A DNA stretch of 64,000 bases from Allobosea sp. 67-29 (GTDB lineage: Bacteria > Pseudomonadota > Alphaproteobacteria > Rhizobiales > Beijerinckiaceae): assembly GCF_001898115.1 (NCBI RefSeq), contig NZ_MKSQ01000008.1:35379-99378 (forward strand), written 5' to 3'. Below are positions 37,473-47,157 of the stretch, in pieces (within the stretch, counting starts at the first letter, position 1; each line of letters opens with the position of its first letter). Position numbers and translations under genes: made by a program. The notes under the pieces are model-generated. The model saw only the letters and a list, made by a program, of their open reading frames with translations. It did no database searches and was not told the origin of the DNA.

Positions 37473-38756
37473 TCAGAAGTCGCGCTGGATGCGGAGACGG
37501 CCCTGGAAGGCGTCTTCCGACTTGATGCCCGCGAGCTGCGGAACACCCAGAGCCGTCAGCTTGGCGTCGGCGACGCGGCGGCCGGTCTCGAGGCGCTGGT
37601 AGAGAACCTCGACGCCGAGGTCGAGGCCAGCAACCGGCGACCAGATGACGGCGGTGCCGACCTGGAACAGGCGCGGGTCGATCTTGCGCTGACCGAGGAC
37701 CGCCGAATGGACGTCAAGATCGGTGTACGAAGCGTAGACTTCCTGACGGATCGTGGGGGTCCAGTAGTGGCGCAGCGCGGCCAGGATGCTGTAGCCCTTC
37801 GACGACTTCAGGCTACCCGAGACCGGGTCCGTCACGTAGTCCGGGACGGCGCCCAGGACCAAGCGGCCGAGGTTCATCGTGCTAACGCCGAGATAGCCCA
37901 GCGCGCCGTCAGCATAGGTGCCCTGCAGCCAGAGATAGTCGCCAGCGGCGAGCATCGGCAGGTTCAGCTTGACGCCGCCTTCGATGGCGTAGCCCACGTC
38001 GTCGCTGCTCACGCGAGCGGCGCCCGGGGTGTAGGTGCCACGGTTGGCGATGACGCCGGCCAGCTGAGCCGAGCCCCAGCCCTGGTCAACACGCAGGCTG
38101 GCGACGACGTCCGGCCAGGAGTTGCCTTCACGGGTCAGGCCGCCGATCGCGCCACGGCTCACGCCGGTGGTCGGGTCTTCGAGCGACAGGGTCGCCGAGA
38201 AGCCGCCGCCGAAGGTCGCGGTGTAAGCGAACAGGTTCGGGCTGTGGTCGGAGTTGATGACGCCAGCGAAGCCGAGGTCCGAAGCGTAGAAGTCGAAGAA
38301 CGACTGCGCCTTACCAGCGGTGATCGGGCCGAACTGGATGAAGGCCTTGTCCATCGTCGGCTCGTTGGTCGCCGCGCCGAGGGTGGTGCCGTAGTACTGG
38401 CCGTAACGGATGAAGCCCGAGCGGCTGTAGATGTCCTGGCGGATGAAGGCGCGCAGGGTGCCGAAGGCGGTCTGCGTGCGGGCATCCAACTGGACACGGC
38501 CGTAGGAACGGGTGCCGTAGCCGTCAGCGCCGCGGCTCCAACGCTCAGCGAAGCCCATCTCGGCGCGGACACGACCGCCAACGCGGAGGCAGGTGTCGGT
38601 GCCCGGGATGTAGAAGAAGCCGGCACCGTAGGCGGTGCAGACGCGAACGTACTCGACCGGAGCGGCCTTCCGCGAGGGAAGGTCGGCGGCCTGAGCCCCG
38701 GCGACCGCGGCGATGCCGGCGGCGGTACCGAGGAGGAGGCTCTTGACGAGCTTCAT
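37473..38756 (-). CDS. Major outer-membrane porin (Hyphomicrobiales porin family)
   Basis: A 427-aa trimeric beta-barrel porin of the Omp2/RopB-like porin_2 family. The signal peptide is about residues 1-23 (MKLVKSLLLGTAAGIAAVAG, then AQAADLPSR), followed by the family N-terminus APVEYVRVCTAYGAGFFYIPGTDTCLRVGG. The C-terminus RLRIQRDF ends in Phe as needed for barrel assembly. The ATG has GGAGG upstream. The gene is monocistronic with its own terminator. Porin sets outer-membrane permeability to small solutes. Confidence 0.95.
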   Translation of the reverse strand: MKLVKSLLLGTAAGIAAVAGAQAADLPSRKAAPVEYVRVCTAYGAGFFYIPGTDTCLRVGGRVRAEMGFAERWSRGADGYGTRSYGRVQLDARTQTAFGTLRAFIRQDIYSRSGFIRYGQYYGTTLGAATNEPTMDKAFIQFGPITAGKAQSFFDFYASDLGFAGVINSDHSPNLFAYTATFGGGFSATLSLEDPTTGVSRGAIGGLTREGNSWPDVVASLRVDQGWGSAQLAGVIANRGTYTPGAARVSSDDVGYAIEGGVKLNLPMLAAGDYLWLQGTYADGALGYLGVSTMNLGRLVLGAVPDYVTDPVSGSLKSSKGYSILAALRHYWTPTIRQEVYASYTDLDVHSAVLGQRKIDPRLFQVGTAVIWSPVAGLDLGVEVLYQRLETGRRVADAKLTALGVPQLAGIKSEDAFQGRLRIQRDF

Positions 38757-39146
38757 TTGGTAAACCTCCAAAAGAGTTTCGAGACCCTCGGGCTTCGGCC
38801 TGCCCCCCGCCCCAGGCTTTTGCCTGATCGCAGAACCTGCCTCTTCCCGGTCTTTCGCCCGCGTCCCTGACCCAATTCAGAGGCGAAGACGAAAAACAGC
38901 GACCGGGAACGTCCCGACGCATTCCCACCATACGAATGCCGCCCTGCCGATCAACCACGATCCGCCCGCGAGGGCTGTGCACAGGGTGCTTTGGAAACCG
39001 GTGTTGCAGGCGAGCCACGCTTTAACTGCCGAAATTTACACGGCGTTAACCGCATAGGCCGGTTTGGCGCGGATCTGGCCCAGCGAAAGCGGCGTGAACG
39101 GCGAATCTCCCAGCCGAATCCACGAATCCGAGGCAGCCGCCGCGAG
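38757..39146. other. Porin leader and promoter region, no gene seen
   Basis: These 390 bases separate the porin start from the tamB stop. They should hold the porin promoter and an untranslated leader. One element stands out: TTTA-CACGGCG-TTAA at 39035-39049, which on the minus strand reads TTAA-N7-TAAA and resembles a CtrA box, about 280 nt before the porin start. Short frames here look non-coding. Confidence 0.5.
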
Positions 39147-42100
39147 TCAGTATTCCCACTCGGCTCCAAGGCCGACCGCGGCGCTTCCGTCCGCGCCGGT
39201 CTCGGCCTGCAGCTTGAGGCGCTTGGTCAGGTCGATGCCGACCGAGACGCCGCTGTCCTCCGGCTTGGTCCCCACCTTCACGCCGACGGAGACGTTGTCG
39301 CTGATGTAGCGGGAGGCACCGACGGTCGGCCCGCCCTCGCCCATCTGGATATCCAGATTGTCGACGCCCAGCGATTTGCGCAGGCGCTCGAAGGTGTCGT
39401 CGCCGCCGCCGCCGGCGAACTGGGCCGCAGCCTGTGCAAGCTGCACGGCCTGGAAGGGCGAGAGCGAACCGGAAGCCCTGGCGAAGAGCAGGCGCGACAG
39501 CACCTCGTCCTGCGGCAGCTGCGGCTCGGAGGTGAAGGCGAAGGCCGGCTGGTCGGCCGGGCCGCTGACGATGATCTTCGCGGTCACGTCCGCGGCGCGC
39601 GTCTCGGCGACGAAATCGAGCTGGGGAATCAGGCCGCCAGCGAAGGTCAGGCGGCCGCGGCTGAAATCGAGGCGCTGGGTCAACACGTTGAGGCGGCCTC
39701 GGCGCAATTCGAAGCCTCCGTCGAGCGCCGGCGCCGCCAGCGTCCCGCCGACGCGGATCTCGCCGCCCAGCTCGGCGTCGATTCCCCGTCCGCGGATGAA
39801 GACCCGATTCGGCGCGGAGACCGTCAAGGCGAGCGCCGCATCGAAAGCCGGTCCGGCCCGACCCTTTCGGGCGCGAGCCTGCCGGGCCTTGCGCGCCGCC
39901 GCGAGGCGCGCCGCGGCAGTCCCCTTGGCGTGAACATGCTTGATGCCGTCGACAGGCCGCAGCGAGGCGGGCAGGCGGTCCGGCACCGAAACCTCCAGCG
40001 AATCGACGTCGATGCGTCCGCCGATGCGCGGGCGCTGGGCGAGCGGCCCCGAGATGTCGAGATCGAGCCCCGCGACGGCGGTGACGAGGCCGCTGGAGAG
40101 GAGCTGGGCGCGGTTGCCCTGGATGCGGATCGTCCCCGGGAAACCCGCGGTCGGATCGACCTTGACCTGGCCGCTGGCCGAGATGGTGCCGCCATTGGGC
40201 GTGCGTGCCGAGGCGCTCTCGATCGTCAGGTTGTCGCCACTGGCCGCGATCCGCGCCCGCATATCGGCCAGGCGAATGCCCTGCAGCGCGTCGGTGAAGC
40301 TGCCGTTCGAGAGGGTCGCGTTGCCGCTGAGGCGCGGCGCCGACGGCGTGCCTTCGGCGCGCATATCGATCGCGAAGGCGCCCGTCAGGCGCTGGCCGTT
40401 GACCGCGAGCATGGTGTTGGCAAGCGCCGCGTCGACGCGGCCCTGCGCTGCCAGCGACAGGGCACCCGTGGCGTTGAGCGGGGCCGTGCCGCGCAGACTG
40501 AGGCTGGCGCCGCGGCCGGCGTTTATTGTGGCCTCGACGCTGGTCGCGTCGCCCTTGAAGGCGCCCTGCCCGGCGATCTCGACCGGAGGCAACCCGGCCT
40601 GCCGCGTCTCGGCCGTCGCCAGCCGGGCGATCTTCACGCTCCAGGGGCCGGAGAGCGCATCCGGCCTGCCCTGAATCTGCGCCTGCGCATTCAGGGTGCC
40701 GGAAAGGTCGAGACCCGGCGCAGCGATCCGCGCCGCCGAGAGCGGCACGTCGCGCGCGGCAAAGCGCAGGTCCAGCGTGTCCCCGGCCTTGCCGTCGAGC
40801 GTTACGCGGCCATGATCGATCGCCAGCGCCAGACCGGCGATCTCGACGCCCGAGGCCGGAAAGCTGAAGGTCGCGGGATTTGCGAGGGTGATGGCGCGAC
40901 CGTCGCGGCGCGCATCGAATGAGGCGATCTCAAGCTTCAGCGGCTCGCCCGGCACGAGCTTGCCCGCGCCTTTCAGGGCGAAGCCGCGGGCATTGGCGCT
41001 GAGCGTGAAGGCGCTGGCATCCGGCGCGCCCTTCGAGTCGAAGCGAATCGTGCTGATCGTCTCCCCGGCCGCGACGGCGCGGTCGATGGCGATCGCGGCG
41101 TCCAGCATCGGATGGCCGTAGATGTCCTTCGCCCCGATGGTCGCATCGAGCTTGTCGATCGAGACCGACGGCCCGGCCAGCCGGCTGCCTCGCGCGGTCA
41201 GGTCGATGTTCTGGCGCCCCTCGGGCGTCGTGAGGGTGATGTCGGCGTCGAGCTGGCCGCCGAGCTTCGTCAGCGCCAGCGCCGAGAGATCGTCGAGATT
41301 GCGCGCGGCCAGCGTCAGCCGGCCCGCCGCACGGCTCGACGGATCGAGCGTCACGGCGCCGTCGACACGCACCGAGCCGATGGCGAGAGCGAGCTGCGAC
41401 AGGTTCCAGCCGTCATCGGGCTGGCGGTTCAGCGCGATCGTCCCCGCCGCCGGCTTGGCGTCGACCTCGCCGGAGAGGGTGATGTGGGAATCGAGCGCAC
41501 CCTGCAGATCCTTGACCACGGCGTCGATGGCGAGGCGCGGGATGGGCCTCGCCAGCGCGGTCGCATTGGCGAGCGCGATGCGGGCCTTAGCGTCGAGCTG
41601 CTTCAGCGGGCCGGTGATCTCGGCATCGACGTCGGCGCGGCCGGAGAGGCGCGGATCGGCGCGCTTCAGATCCGGCAAGGCGAGCGCGAGCTTGAGATTC
41701 GACGCGTTCTGGCCGAGCGGACCATCGGCCGTGAAGGTGGCGTGCTGGCCCGCGACCTTAAGACCGGAAAAGGTGTAGTCGCCGGCGAGCGCCCCGACCT
41801 TGCCGCCGAGCGTCAGGCTGCCGGCGAGCAATCGGTCGACCACTGCGTCGCCGGTCGCAACACGCTCGGCCTTGCCGTCGAGCGTGGCGGCGTATTTGTC
41901 GGCCTTGGGCGTGGCGTCCAGATCGGCAACTATCTGCGCTCTGCCACCGAGCGGGCGCCGGGCGAGGCCGCTCAGCCGGGACAGGTCGGGCAGCACCGCC
42001 TTGAGCTGACCGAGGACACGGGCCTGGCCGAGCTTGCCCTTGTAGTCCAGCTCCATGCCGGCAAGCGCGAGGCGCAGAGTCTCGAAGTCTGCGGTCGCAT

Positions 42101-43466
42101 CGTCATTGCCGGTGCCGCGCAGGGTGAAGGTGACCTTGTCGCCGACGGCCCTTGCGAGCGCCTTGTCCGCCAGCGCGATGCCCGTCGCCTCACCGTCGCT
42201 GGTGAGCACGATGCGGGTCCCGGCATCGCCGATGCTGCCGCTAGGGGTGGCGTTGAAGGTCAGCCCGACCTTGCCGAATTGCCCGATCGGCAGCCTGGCA
42301 TCCTGCGCGTCGAGCCTGGCAGCGACGGTTGGACCCGCGACCGGCCCCCGGATCGTCGCATCGAAGGCGAGCTTGCCGATCTCGGTGCCCGAGGCGACGG
42401 TGCGGCCGCCAGCATTGGGGCGCGACGCAGCGGTCACGTGCAGATCGAGCGTCTTGTCCGGGTTGTAGCGCCCGAGGACGTCGAGGCGCGCCAGAGCCGA
42501 AACCAGCGCGAGATTGCGGATGTCGATGCCGCCGTCGTCGGCAAAGCCGACTGTGCCGTCCAGCTTCGTCGAACCCGCGAAGACCGGCGCCGCCGGCGCC
42601 GGCATCAACCCTTCGATCCGTGCGTCCAGCGCCAGGGCGAGCTGCCGCTCCGAGCCGGTCCGGTCGACAGTCGCCGAGCCCTCGGCCCCGATGGTCGGCC
42701 CGGCGGTGAAGGTCAGGTTCGAACGGAAGGAATCGAGCGGGCCGTCGCCGTTGAGGTCGAGCTTGACCGGCGGCTCGCCGGGCAGCCCGGCCGCTTTCGA
42801 GATCAGGCCACCGGCCGGCTCGTCGAGCTTGGCGGCGAGCCTGAGGCGCGTGCTCTCGGGAACGAAGGAGAGGTCGACATTGAACGTGCCCCCCATGTCG
42901 AGGCGACGTGCCTCGAACTTGAGATCGAGCCCCTCGTTCGGCGGGCCCAGCCGCGCCGCACCCGTCGCGCCGAGGCGCGCAGCCACGCCGATGACCGGCT
43001 CGCCAAGCACCAGCTCGTTGAGTTGAAAGGCCCGCAGAATCACCTTGAGCGGCAATTCCGGCAGGATCGGCCCATCGCTCGGCGGAGCCGTCCCGGTGGG
43101 CTGTCGCGCCGGCCTGCGCAGGATTTCCAGCTTGCCGATCTCAAGCCGGTCGACATCGAGCCGGCGCAGCAGGAGCGCACTGCGGGTCCAGACAAGGCGG
43201 AGGCGGTCCAGGCGGAGCCAGGCGCCGTCGCGGTCCGACAGCACGATGTCGCGAATCTCGACATCGGAGGAGAGCGCTCCGTTGACCTCGCCGATCGAGA
43301 CCTGGCTGGTGTCGCTCGAGAGCGCCTTCGAGATCAGGTCGGCGACGATGCCGCGATCGGTCTGGGCATTCTGGGCGAAGCCGGCGAGATGGCCGAGGGC
43401 GAGAATCCCCCCCGCCAGCAGGACGGCGAAGAGGGCGAGTCGCGGAAGGGTCAGGAGCCGGCGCAT
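39147..43466 (-). CDS. tamB: Translocation and assembly module protein TamB
   Basis: A 1439-aa inner-membrane-anchored periplasmic protein that with TamA helps insert outer-membrane proteins or move phospholipids. A signal anchor (about residues 1-27, RRLLTLPRLALFAVLLAG) is followed by more than 1000 residues of repetitive beta structure and a C-terminal DUF490/TamB domain from about residue 1090 (the stretch starting GGIDIRNLALV-like motifs and ending AAVGLGAEWEY). Its ATG overlaps the tamA stop by one base (TGATG), so translation is coupled. The long open frame continues upstream inside tamA and is not part of the gene. Confidence 0.93.
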   Translation of the reverse strand: MRRLLTLPRLALFAVLLAGGILALGHLAGFAQNAQTDRGIVADLISKALSSDTSQVSIGEVNGALSSDVEIRDIVLSDRDGAWLRLDRLRLVWTRSALLLRRLDVDRLEIGKLEILRRPARQPTGTAPPSDGPILPELPLKVILRAFQLNELVLGEPVIGVAARLGATGAARLGPPNEGLDLKFEARRLDMGGTFNVDLSFVPESTRLRLAAKLDEPAGGLISKAAGLPGEPPVKLDLNGDGPLDSFRSNLTFTAGPTIGAEGSATVDRTGSERQLALALDARIEGLMPAPAAPVFAGSTKLDGTVGFADDGGIDIRNLALVSALARLDVLGRYNPDKTLDLHVTAASRPNAGGRTVASGTEIGKLAFDATIRGPVAGPTVAARLDAQDARLPIGQFGKVGLTFNATPSGSIGDAGTRIVLTSDGEATGIALADKALARAVGDKVTFTLRGTGNDDATADFETLRLALAGMELDYKGKLGQARVLGQLKAVLPDLSRLSGLARRPLGGRAQIVADLDATPKADKYAATLDGKAERVATGDAVVDRLLAGSLTLGGKVGALAGDYTFSGLKVAGQHATFTADGPLGQNASNLKLALALPDLKRADPRLSGRADVDAEITGPLKQLDAKARIALANATALARPIPRLAIDAVVKDLQGALDSHITLSGEVDAKPAAGTIALNRQPDDGWNLSQLALAIGSVRVDGAVTLDPSSRAAGRLTLAARNLDDLSALALTKLGGQLDADITLTTPEGRQNIDLTARGSRLAGPSVSIDKLDATIGAKDIYGHPMLDAAIAIDRAVAAGETISTIRFDSKGAPDASAFTLSANARGFALKGAGKLVPGEPLKLEIASFDARRDGRAITLANPATFSFPASGVEIAGLALAIDHGRVTLDGKAGDTLDLRFAARDVPLSAARIAAPGLDLSGTLNAQAQIQGRPDALSGPWSVKIARLATAETRQAGLPPVEIAGQGAFKGDATSVEATINAGRGASLSLRGTAPLNATGALSLAAQGRVDAALANTMLAVNGQRLTGAFAIDMRAEGTPSAPRLSGNATLSNGSFTDALQGIRLADMRARIAASGDNLTIESASARTPNGGTISASGQVKVDPTAGFPGTIRIQGNRAQLLSSGLVTAVAGLDLDISGPLAQRPRIGGRIDVDSLEVSVPDRLPASLRPVDGIKHVHAKGTAAARLAAARKARQARARKGRAGPAFDAALALTVSAPNRVFIRGRGIDAELGGEIRVGGTLAAPALDGGFELRRGRLNVLTQRLDFSRGRLTFAGGLIPQLDFVAETRAADVTAKIIVSGPADQPAFAFTSEPQLPQDEVLSRLLFARASGSLSPFQAVQLAQAAAQFAGGGGDDTFERLRKSLGVDNLDIQMGEGGPTVGASRYISDNVSVGVKVGTKPEDSGVSVGIDLTKRLKLQAETGADGSAAVGLGAEWEY

Positions 43467-45478
43467 CAGAAGGCCTGTCCGATGCTGACGTAGAGCGCGA
43501 CCGGCTTGTCGCCCTTGCGGGGATTGAGCGGCGCGGCGACGTCCACGCGGATCGGCCCGATGGAGGTATAGTAGCGCAAGCCCAGGCCGGCGGCCATCTG
43601 CAGCTTCTGCTTGCCATCGGGCAGGCTCGACGCAAAGGCCGTCCCGGCATCGAAGAACGGCACGATGCCGATGGTGTCGGTGATCTTGATGCGCGCCTCC
43701 GCCGAGAGCTCGAGCAGGCTGCGGCCGCCGGTCAATTGCCAGTAGGGCCCGAGCGGCGAGAGCGAGCGGTAGGCATAGCCGCGGACCGAGCCGCCGCCGC
43801 CGGCATAGAAGCGCCGCGTCGCCGGAATCTCGTTCAGACTCGCGCCCGCGATCGAGCCGAAGCCGACCCGGCCGGCCAGAACATAGCGGGCATCCTCGTC
43901 GAGCGCGTAATAGGCGGAGACTGCCGCCTTGGTCTGATAGATGCCGACGGTGGAGCCGAGGAAGGCCGGATAGGGCGTGAAGGATGCGACCGCCCGGATG
44001 CCTTTCGTCGGATCCAGCAGGCTGTCGGTTGAATCGTAGTTCACCGAAAGCGGAATGCCGACCAGAGTATAATCGACCTGGCCCAGAACGTCGCTGGTCT
44101 GGCCGCGCTCGACTTCGACACCCGCCTGGACCGAGAACGTGTCGCTGAAGCGGCGGCGGATCGCGGTGGTCACATTGGCGTAGCGGGCCGTATAGCCGCC
44201 ATAGCGGTTGGTGCCGACGCGCTCGCGGGTCGCGACGCCGTCGAGCAGCCAGTCGTAGCGGCTGCCATTCAGCGCCGGCTTCATGAAGCTGAAGCCGAAG
44301 CGGCCGCCGAGGTCCGACTGCTCGAAGTCGCCGAAGTTCTGGATCTTCGTGCCGTTGATGCGCGGCGCCAGGAAGACGCTGGATTCCAGCCGTAGCCGCT
44401 CGGCCCCGCCGAACAGGTTGCGATGTTCCCAATAGACCTTCACCGCCGGGCCATCGATGGTGGAATAGCGGGCCGAGAAGCCGAGAAGCCGTTTCGGACG
44501 CTCCGTCACCTCGACGAAGATCGGCAAATTGCCCGCGCCGTCGAGCTTGTCGCTCTCCCGAATGCGCACCGAGCCGACCGCCGGGATCTTCGCGATCGCC
44601 TTGCGCGTGTCGGACAGAGCCTTCGGAGAATATGGGTCGCCGGGCTCGATGTAGATGAAAGAGCGCACGACCTCCGGCGGGATCTCGTCGGTCTGGCCCA
44701 GCGAGATGTCGCCGAAGCCCGCGAGCGGGCCGGCATCGAGTACATAGGTCACGTCCATGATGCCGGCCGCATGGTCGACCACGGGCCTCAGCTCCACCAC
44801 CTTGGCGAGCGGACGGGATTGTGCGCGCATGTAGTCGACCAGGGCCGCCTGCGCGGCCCGCAGGGAGGCAGCCGTCGCCGGCTCTCCGGCCGTCAACCTG
44901 GAGACCTTCTGCGGATCGGCGATGGCGACCCCGTCGGCCTTGTCGCGTTCGACGATGTCGATGTTGCGGAAGCCGAAGACCTTGCCGGGGCGGATGCGCA
45001 CGATGATCGGCACGGCGTCACGGTTGCGATGCGCTTCCAGCGCACGGACCAGGGGCGCGCCGGGCTCGGACCCGACCGCCAGCGGCACGCCGTCGACGAC
45101 GAGCGAGACATCGGCATTGAAATAGCCTTGCGACCACAGCGCATCGACCAGCGGGTTGAGATCGGCCGCCATGCGGCGCGACAGCGTCTCGCCATCGGGC
45201 GGGGCGTCCTGCCGCAGGCGGTAGAGCAGGGACGCGTCCTGGAGCGTCCGTGTCAGGGCCTTGGCATCGCCAGCCTCACCCAGATCGAAGTCGAGCTTGT
45301 AGGGCAGCGTCGAAACGCTGGGAGCGGGCGGCGCGTCCTTCTTGGTGAAAAGCCCGAAGACATCCAGGGAAGACAGATCGAAAGCTTTGGCAGGATCAGC
45401 CTGCAAGCCGACGAGCGCCGCCACCGCATAGCCGCCGCTCAGCGCGACCGTCTGGCTCGCCCTTCGCCAGAACCGCAT
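43466..45478 (-). CDS. tamA: Translocation and assembly module protein TamA
   Basis: A 670-aa outer-membrane Omp85-family protein. A signal peptide (about residues 1-36) precedes three POTRA domains (about 45-280), then the 16-strand barrel with the VRGY-type motif in GGGGSVRGYAYRSLSPLG and the final strand ALYVSIGQAF ending in Phe. GGAGG lies 4 nt before the ATG. With tamB it forms the outer-membrane translocation and assembly module that inserts autotransporters and other beta-barrel proteins. Confidence 0.94.
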   Translation of the reverse strand: MRFWRRASQTVALSGGYAVAALVGLQADPAKAFDLSSLDVFGLFTKKDAPPAPSVSTLPYKLDFDLGEAGDAKALTRTLQDASLLYRLRQDAPPDGETLSRRMAADLNPLVDALWSQGYFNADVSLVVDGVPLAVGSEPGAPLVRALEAHRNRDAVPIIVRIRPGKVFGFRNIDIVERDKADGVAIADPQKVSRLTAGEPATAASLRAAQAALVDYMRAQSRPLAKVVELRPVVDHAAGIMDVTYVLDAGPLAGFGDISLGQTDEIPPEVVRSFIYIEPGDPYSPKALSDTRKAIAKIPAVGSVRIRESDKLDGAGNLPIFVEVTERPKRLLGFSARYSTIDGPAVKVYWEHRNLFGGAERLRLESSVFLAPRINGTKIQNFGDFEQSDLGGRFGFSFMKPALNGSRYDWLLDGVATRERVGTNRYGGYTARYANVTTAIRRRFSDTFSVQAGVEVERGQTSDVLGQVDYTLVGIPLSVNYDSTDSLLDPTKGIRAVASFTPYPAFLGSTVGIYQTKAAVSAYYALDEDARYVLAGRVGFGSIAGASLNEIPATRRFYAGGGGSVRGYAYRSLSPLGPYWQLTGGRSLLELSAEARIKITDTIGIVPFFDAGTAFASSLPDGKQKLQMAAGLGLRYYTSIGPIRVDVAAPLNPRKGDKPVALYVSIGQAF

Positions 45479-45586
45479 CCGTCCTCCAAGCAACCCCCAG
45501 CCGCAACACCGAACTCTACTCGCTGCGAGCGGCCATCATAGAGTGGAGGCCGCCGCACGCAATGCCGAAGGACTCGATGGTTTCCT

Positions 45587-46342
45587 CTAACGAAGCGTAA
45601 ACGCTACGCTGGCGAGCGGGTTCAGCTTGGCGACGACATCGCCCTTGCCAGGCGAGAGAACCCCGCCGCAAAGGCTGCCGGTGGTGACGAGCTGGCCGGC
45701 GCGCAGCGGCCCCAGACCCTCCTCCTGCCGGTTCGCCCAGGCCAGGAACGGGGTCATCGGGTCGCCATTGCCATGCACCGCCGGCTGATCGTAGATCGCC
45801 ACACCATTGAGCGAGATGAAGCAGCCGAGCCCTGTCACATCGTCGAGCACGCCGATGTCGAGATCGGGACCGACGAAATAGCCGCCGTGGCCCATCGCAT
45901 CGGCGAGCCAGAGCGGCATGGCAACGGCGCCGGCCCAGTTGGCGAGGCGGCTCTCGACGATCTCGATCCCGAGGAACGCCCTGTCGCAGCAGGCGAGCAG
46001 CTCTGCCCGCGACCACGGCTGACCTGGCCGCAACGGCACTTCGCGCGCGAGGCGCAGGCCCAGTTCGATCTCGAAGCGGATCTCCGCGCCCGTCGCCCCC
46101 TCGTAGACGTCCCCCGGCGCCAGCCAGGGGCCCGGCATCAGCCCCGCGATCGGCGTGCCGTCCTCGGCGATACCGACCTTCCAGCCGCGATCCTCGAAGC
46201 CGGCGCCGCGGTTGACCGCGCGCGCGATGGCAAGTCCGTCCGCCAGCGACGGCGGCACCGGCAGGCTCGCCGTCTCGATCAGGGATCCTTCGCGGCGGGC
46301 CGCGAGAAGCGCATCGCGAACGGTTTCAGCGGTGGTCGGCAT
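45587..46342 (-). CDS. FAH-family enzyme, 2-keto-4-pentenoate hydratase type
   Basis: A 251-aa cytoplasmic enzyme of the fumarylacetoacetate-hydrolase superfamily, closest by motif to 2-oxopent-4-enoate hydratase/4-oxalocrotonate decarboxylase. The N-terminus IARAVNRGAGFEDRGWKVGIAEDGTPIAG lacks only parts of the family box; the metal motif is EIRFEIELGLRLAREVP, and the C-terminus has GQLVTTGSLCGGVL. These enzymes act late in meta-cleavage aromatic degradation, but no such pathway genes are near. The gene stands alone, so the substrate is unknown. Confidence 0.8.
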   Translation of the reverse strand: MPTTAETVRDALLAARREGSLIETASLPVPPSLADGLAIARAVNRGAGFEDRGWKVGIAEDGTPIAGLMPGPWLAPGDVYEGATGAEIRFEIELGLRLAREVPLRPGQPWSRAELLACCDRAFLGIEIVESRLANWAGAVAMPLWLADAMGHGGYFVGPDLDIGVLDDVTGLGCFISLNGVAIYDQPAVHGNGDPMTPFLAWANRQEEGLGPLRAGQLVTTGSLCGGVLSPGKGDVVAKLNPLASVAFTLR

Positions 46343-46474
46343 GATGTCCCTTCCCTGTCGCGCCGGCCCGAAGCCGCGGACGCAAGTCCTGCTATCCCAG
46401 GCCAGGCGGAGGGACAAGCGCGCGGCCGCTTCCGCGCTGTGGAACCAAGCCCATGCCTGCGCGGTTGCCGTGCC

Positions 46475-46993
46475 ATGACCCGAACACGCCGAGCCCTCCT
46501 CGCAGCGATCCCGCACGCGCTCGCAGGCATGGCTCTGCTGCGCTTTCGCCCGGCCCATGCGCAGGCGTCGTTGCCGGCACCGGAGTTCGTCAGGCAGGTC
46601 GCCATCGCCAACATGTTCGGCATCGAATCGGCGACGCTGGCACGCCAAAAGAGCAGCTCGTCGGCCATCAAGGAGTATGCCCTGCGCCTCGCTGAGGATC
46701 ATGCCAAGGCGGCGAGCAGCCTGAGGCGGATCATCGCACGCCGATCCGACATCGCCCTGCCCGACCGGCCGGACAGCCGCCGCCTCGACCTGCTGCGGGA
46801 TCTCGGAAGTCTGGACGGTACGGATTTCGACAAGGCCTATACGGACGCCCAGCGCAGCACGCATCGGGAGCTCGCGCAGTTGCTCGACAGCTATGCCAGG
46901 ACCGGTGACGATCCGGAATTGAAAAGCTTCGCAGCCGAAACCCTGCCGCTCTTCCAGAGCCTTGACCGCAAGGCCCGGCAGCTCGCGCCCTGA
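46475..46993 (+). CDS. DUF4142 periplasmic protein
   Basis: A 172-aa exported protein. A Tat-like twin-Arg start (MTRTRRALLAAIPHALAG) precedes the signal region ending near AHAQA. The mature part is a ferritin-like four-helix bundle: FVRQVAIANMFGIESATLARQK, KEYALRLAEDHAKAASSLRRI and YTDAQRSTHRELAQLLDSYA, matching DUF4142. The family has no proven function. It is divergent from the hydratase gene and independent of the alcohol dehydrogenase downstream (164-nt gap). Confidence 0.85.
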   Translation: MTRTRRALLAAIPHALAGMALLRFRPAHAQASLPAPEFVRQVAIANMFGIESATLARQKSSSSAIKEYALRLAEDHAKAASSLRRIIARRSDIALPDRPDSRRLDLLRDLGSLDGTDFDKAYTDAQRSTHRELAQLLDSYARTGDDPELKSFAAETLPLFQSLDRKARQLAP

Positions 46994-47157
46994 GAGAGGG
47001 CGCCGGCCTCTTCCCGACCGGACGAGACCCATCTGTGCCGCAACCTGTCGCCGCGAAACGCGGTCTCCCCCTGCCCTGTGACATACCGCGCAGCCTTTGA
47101 CAGCAGCCCCGTCTCCTGTCGGGATATCGCGCGATCACGAGACCGGAGCTTGCGCCC

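Noticed and set aside
43467..44432. Upstream extension of the tamB frame
   Set aside because: It lies inside tamA in another frame; tamB starts at its own ATG overlapping the tamA stop.
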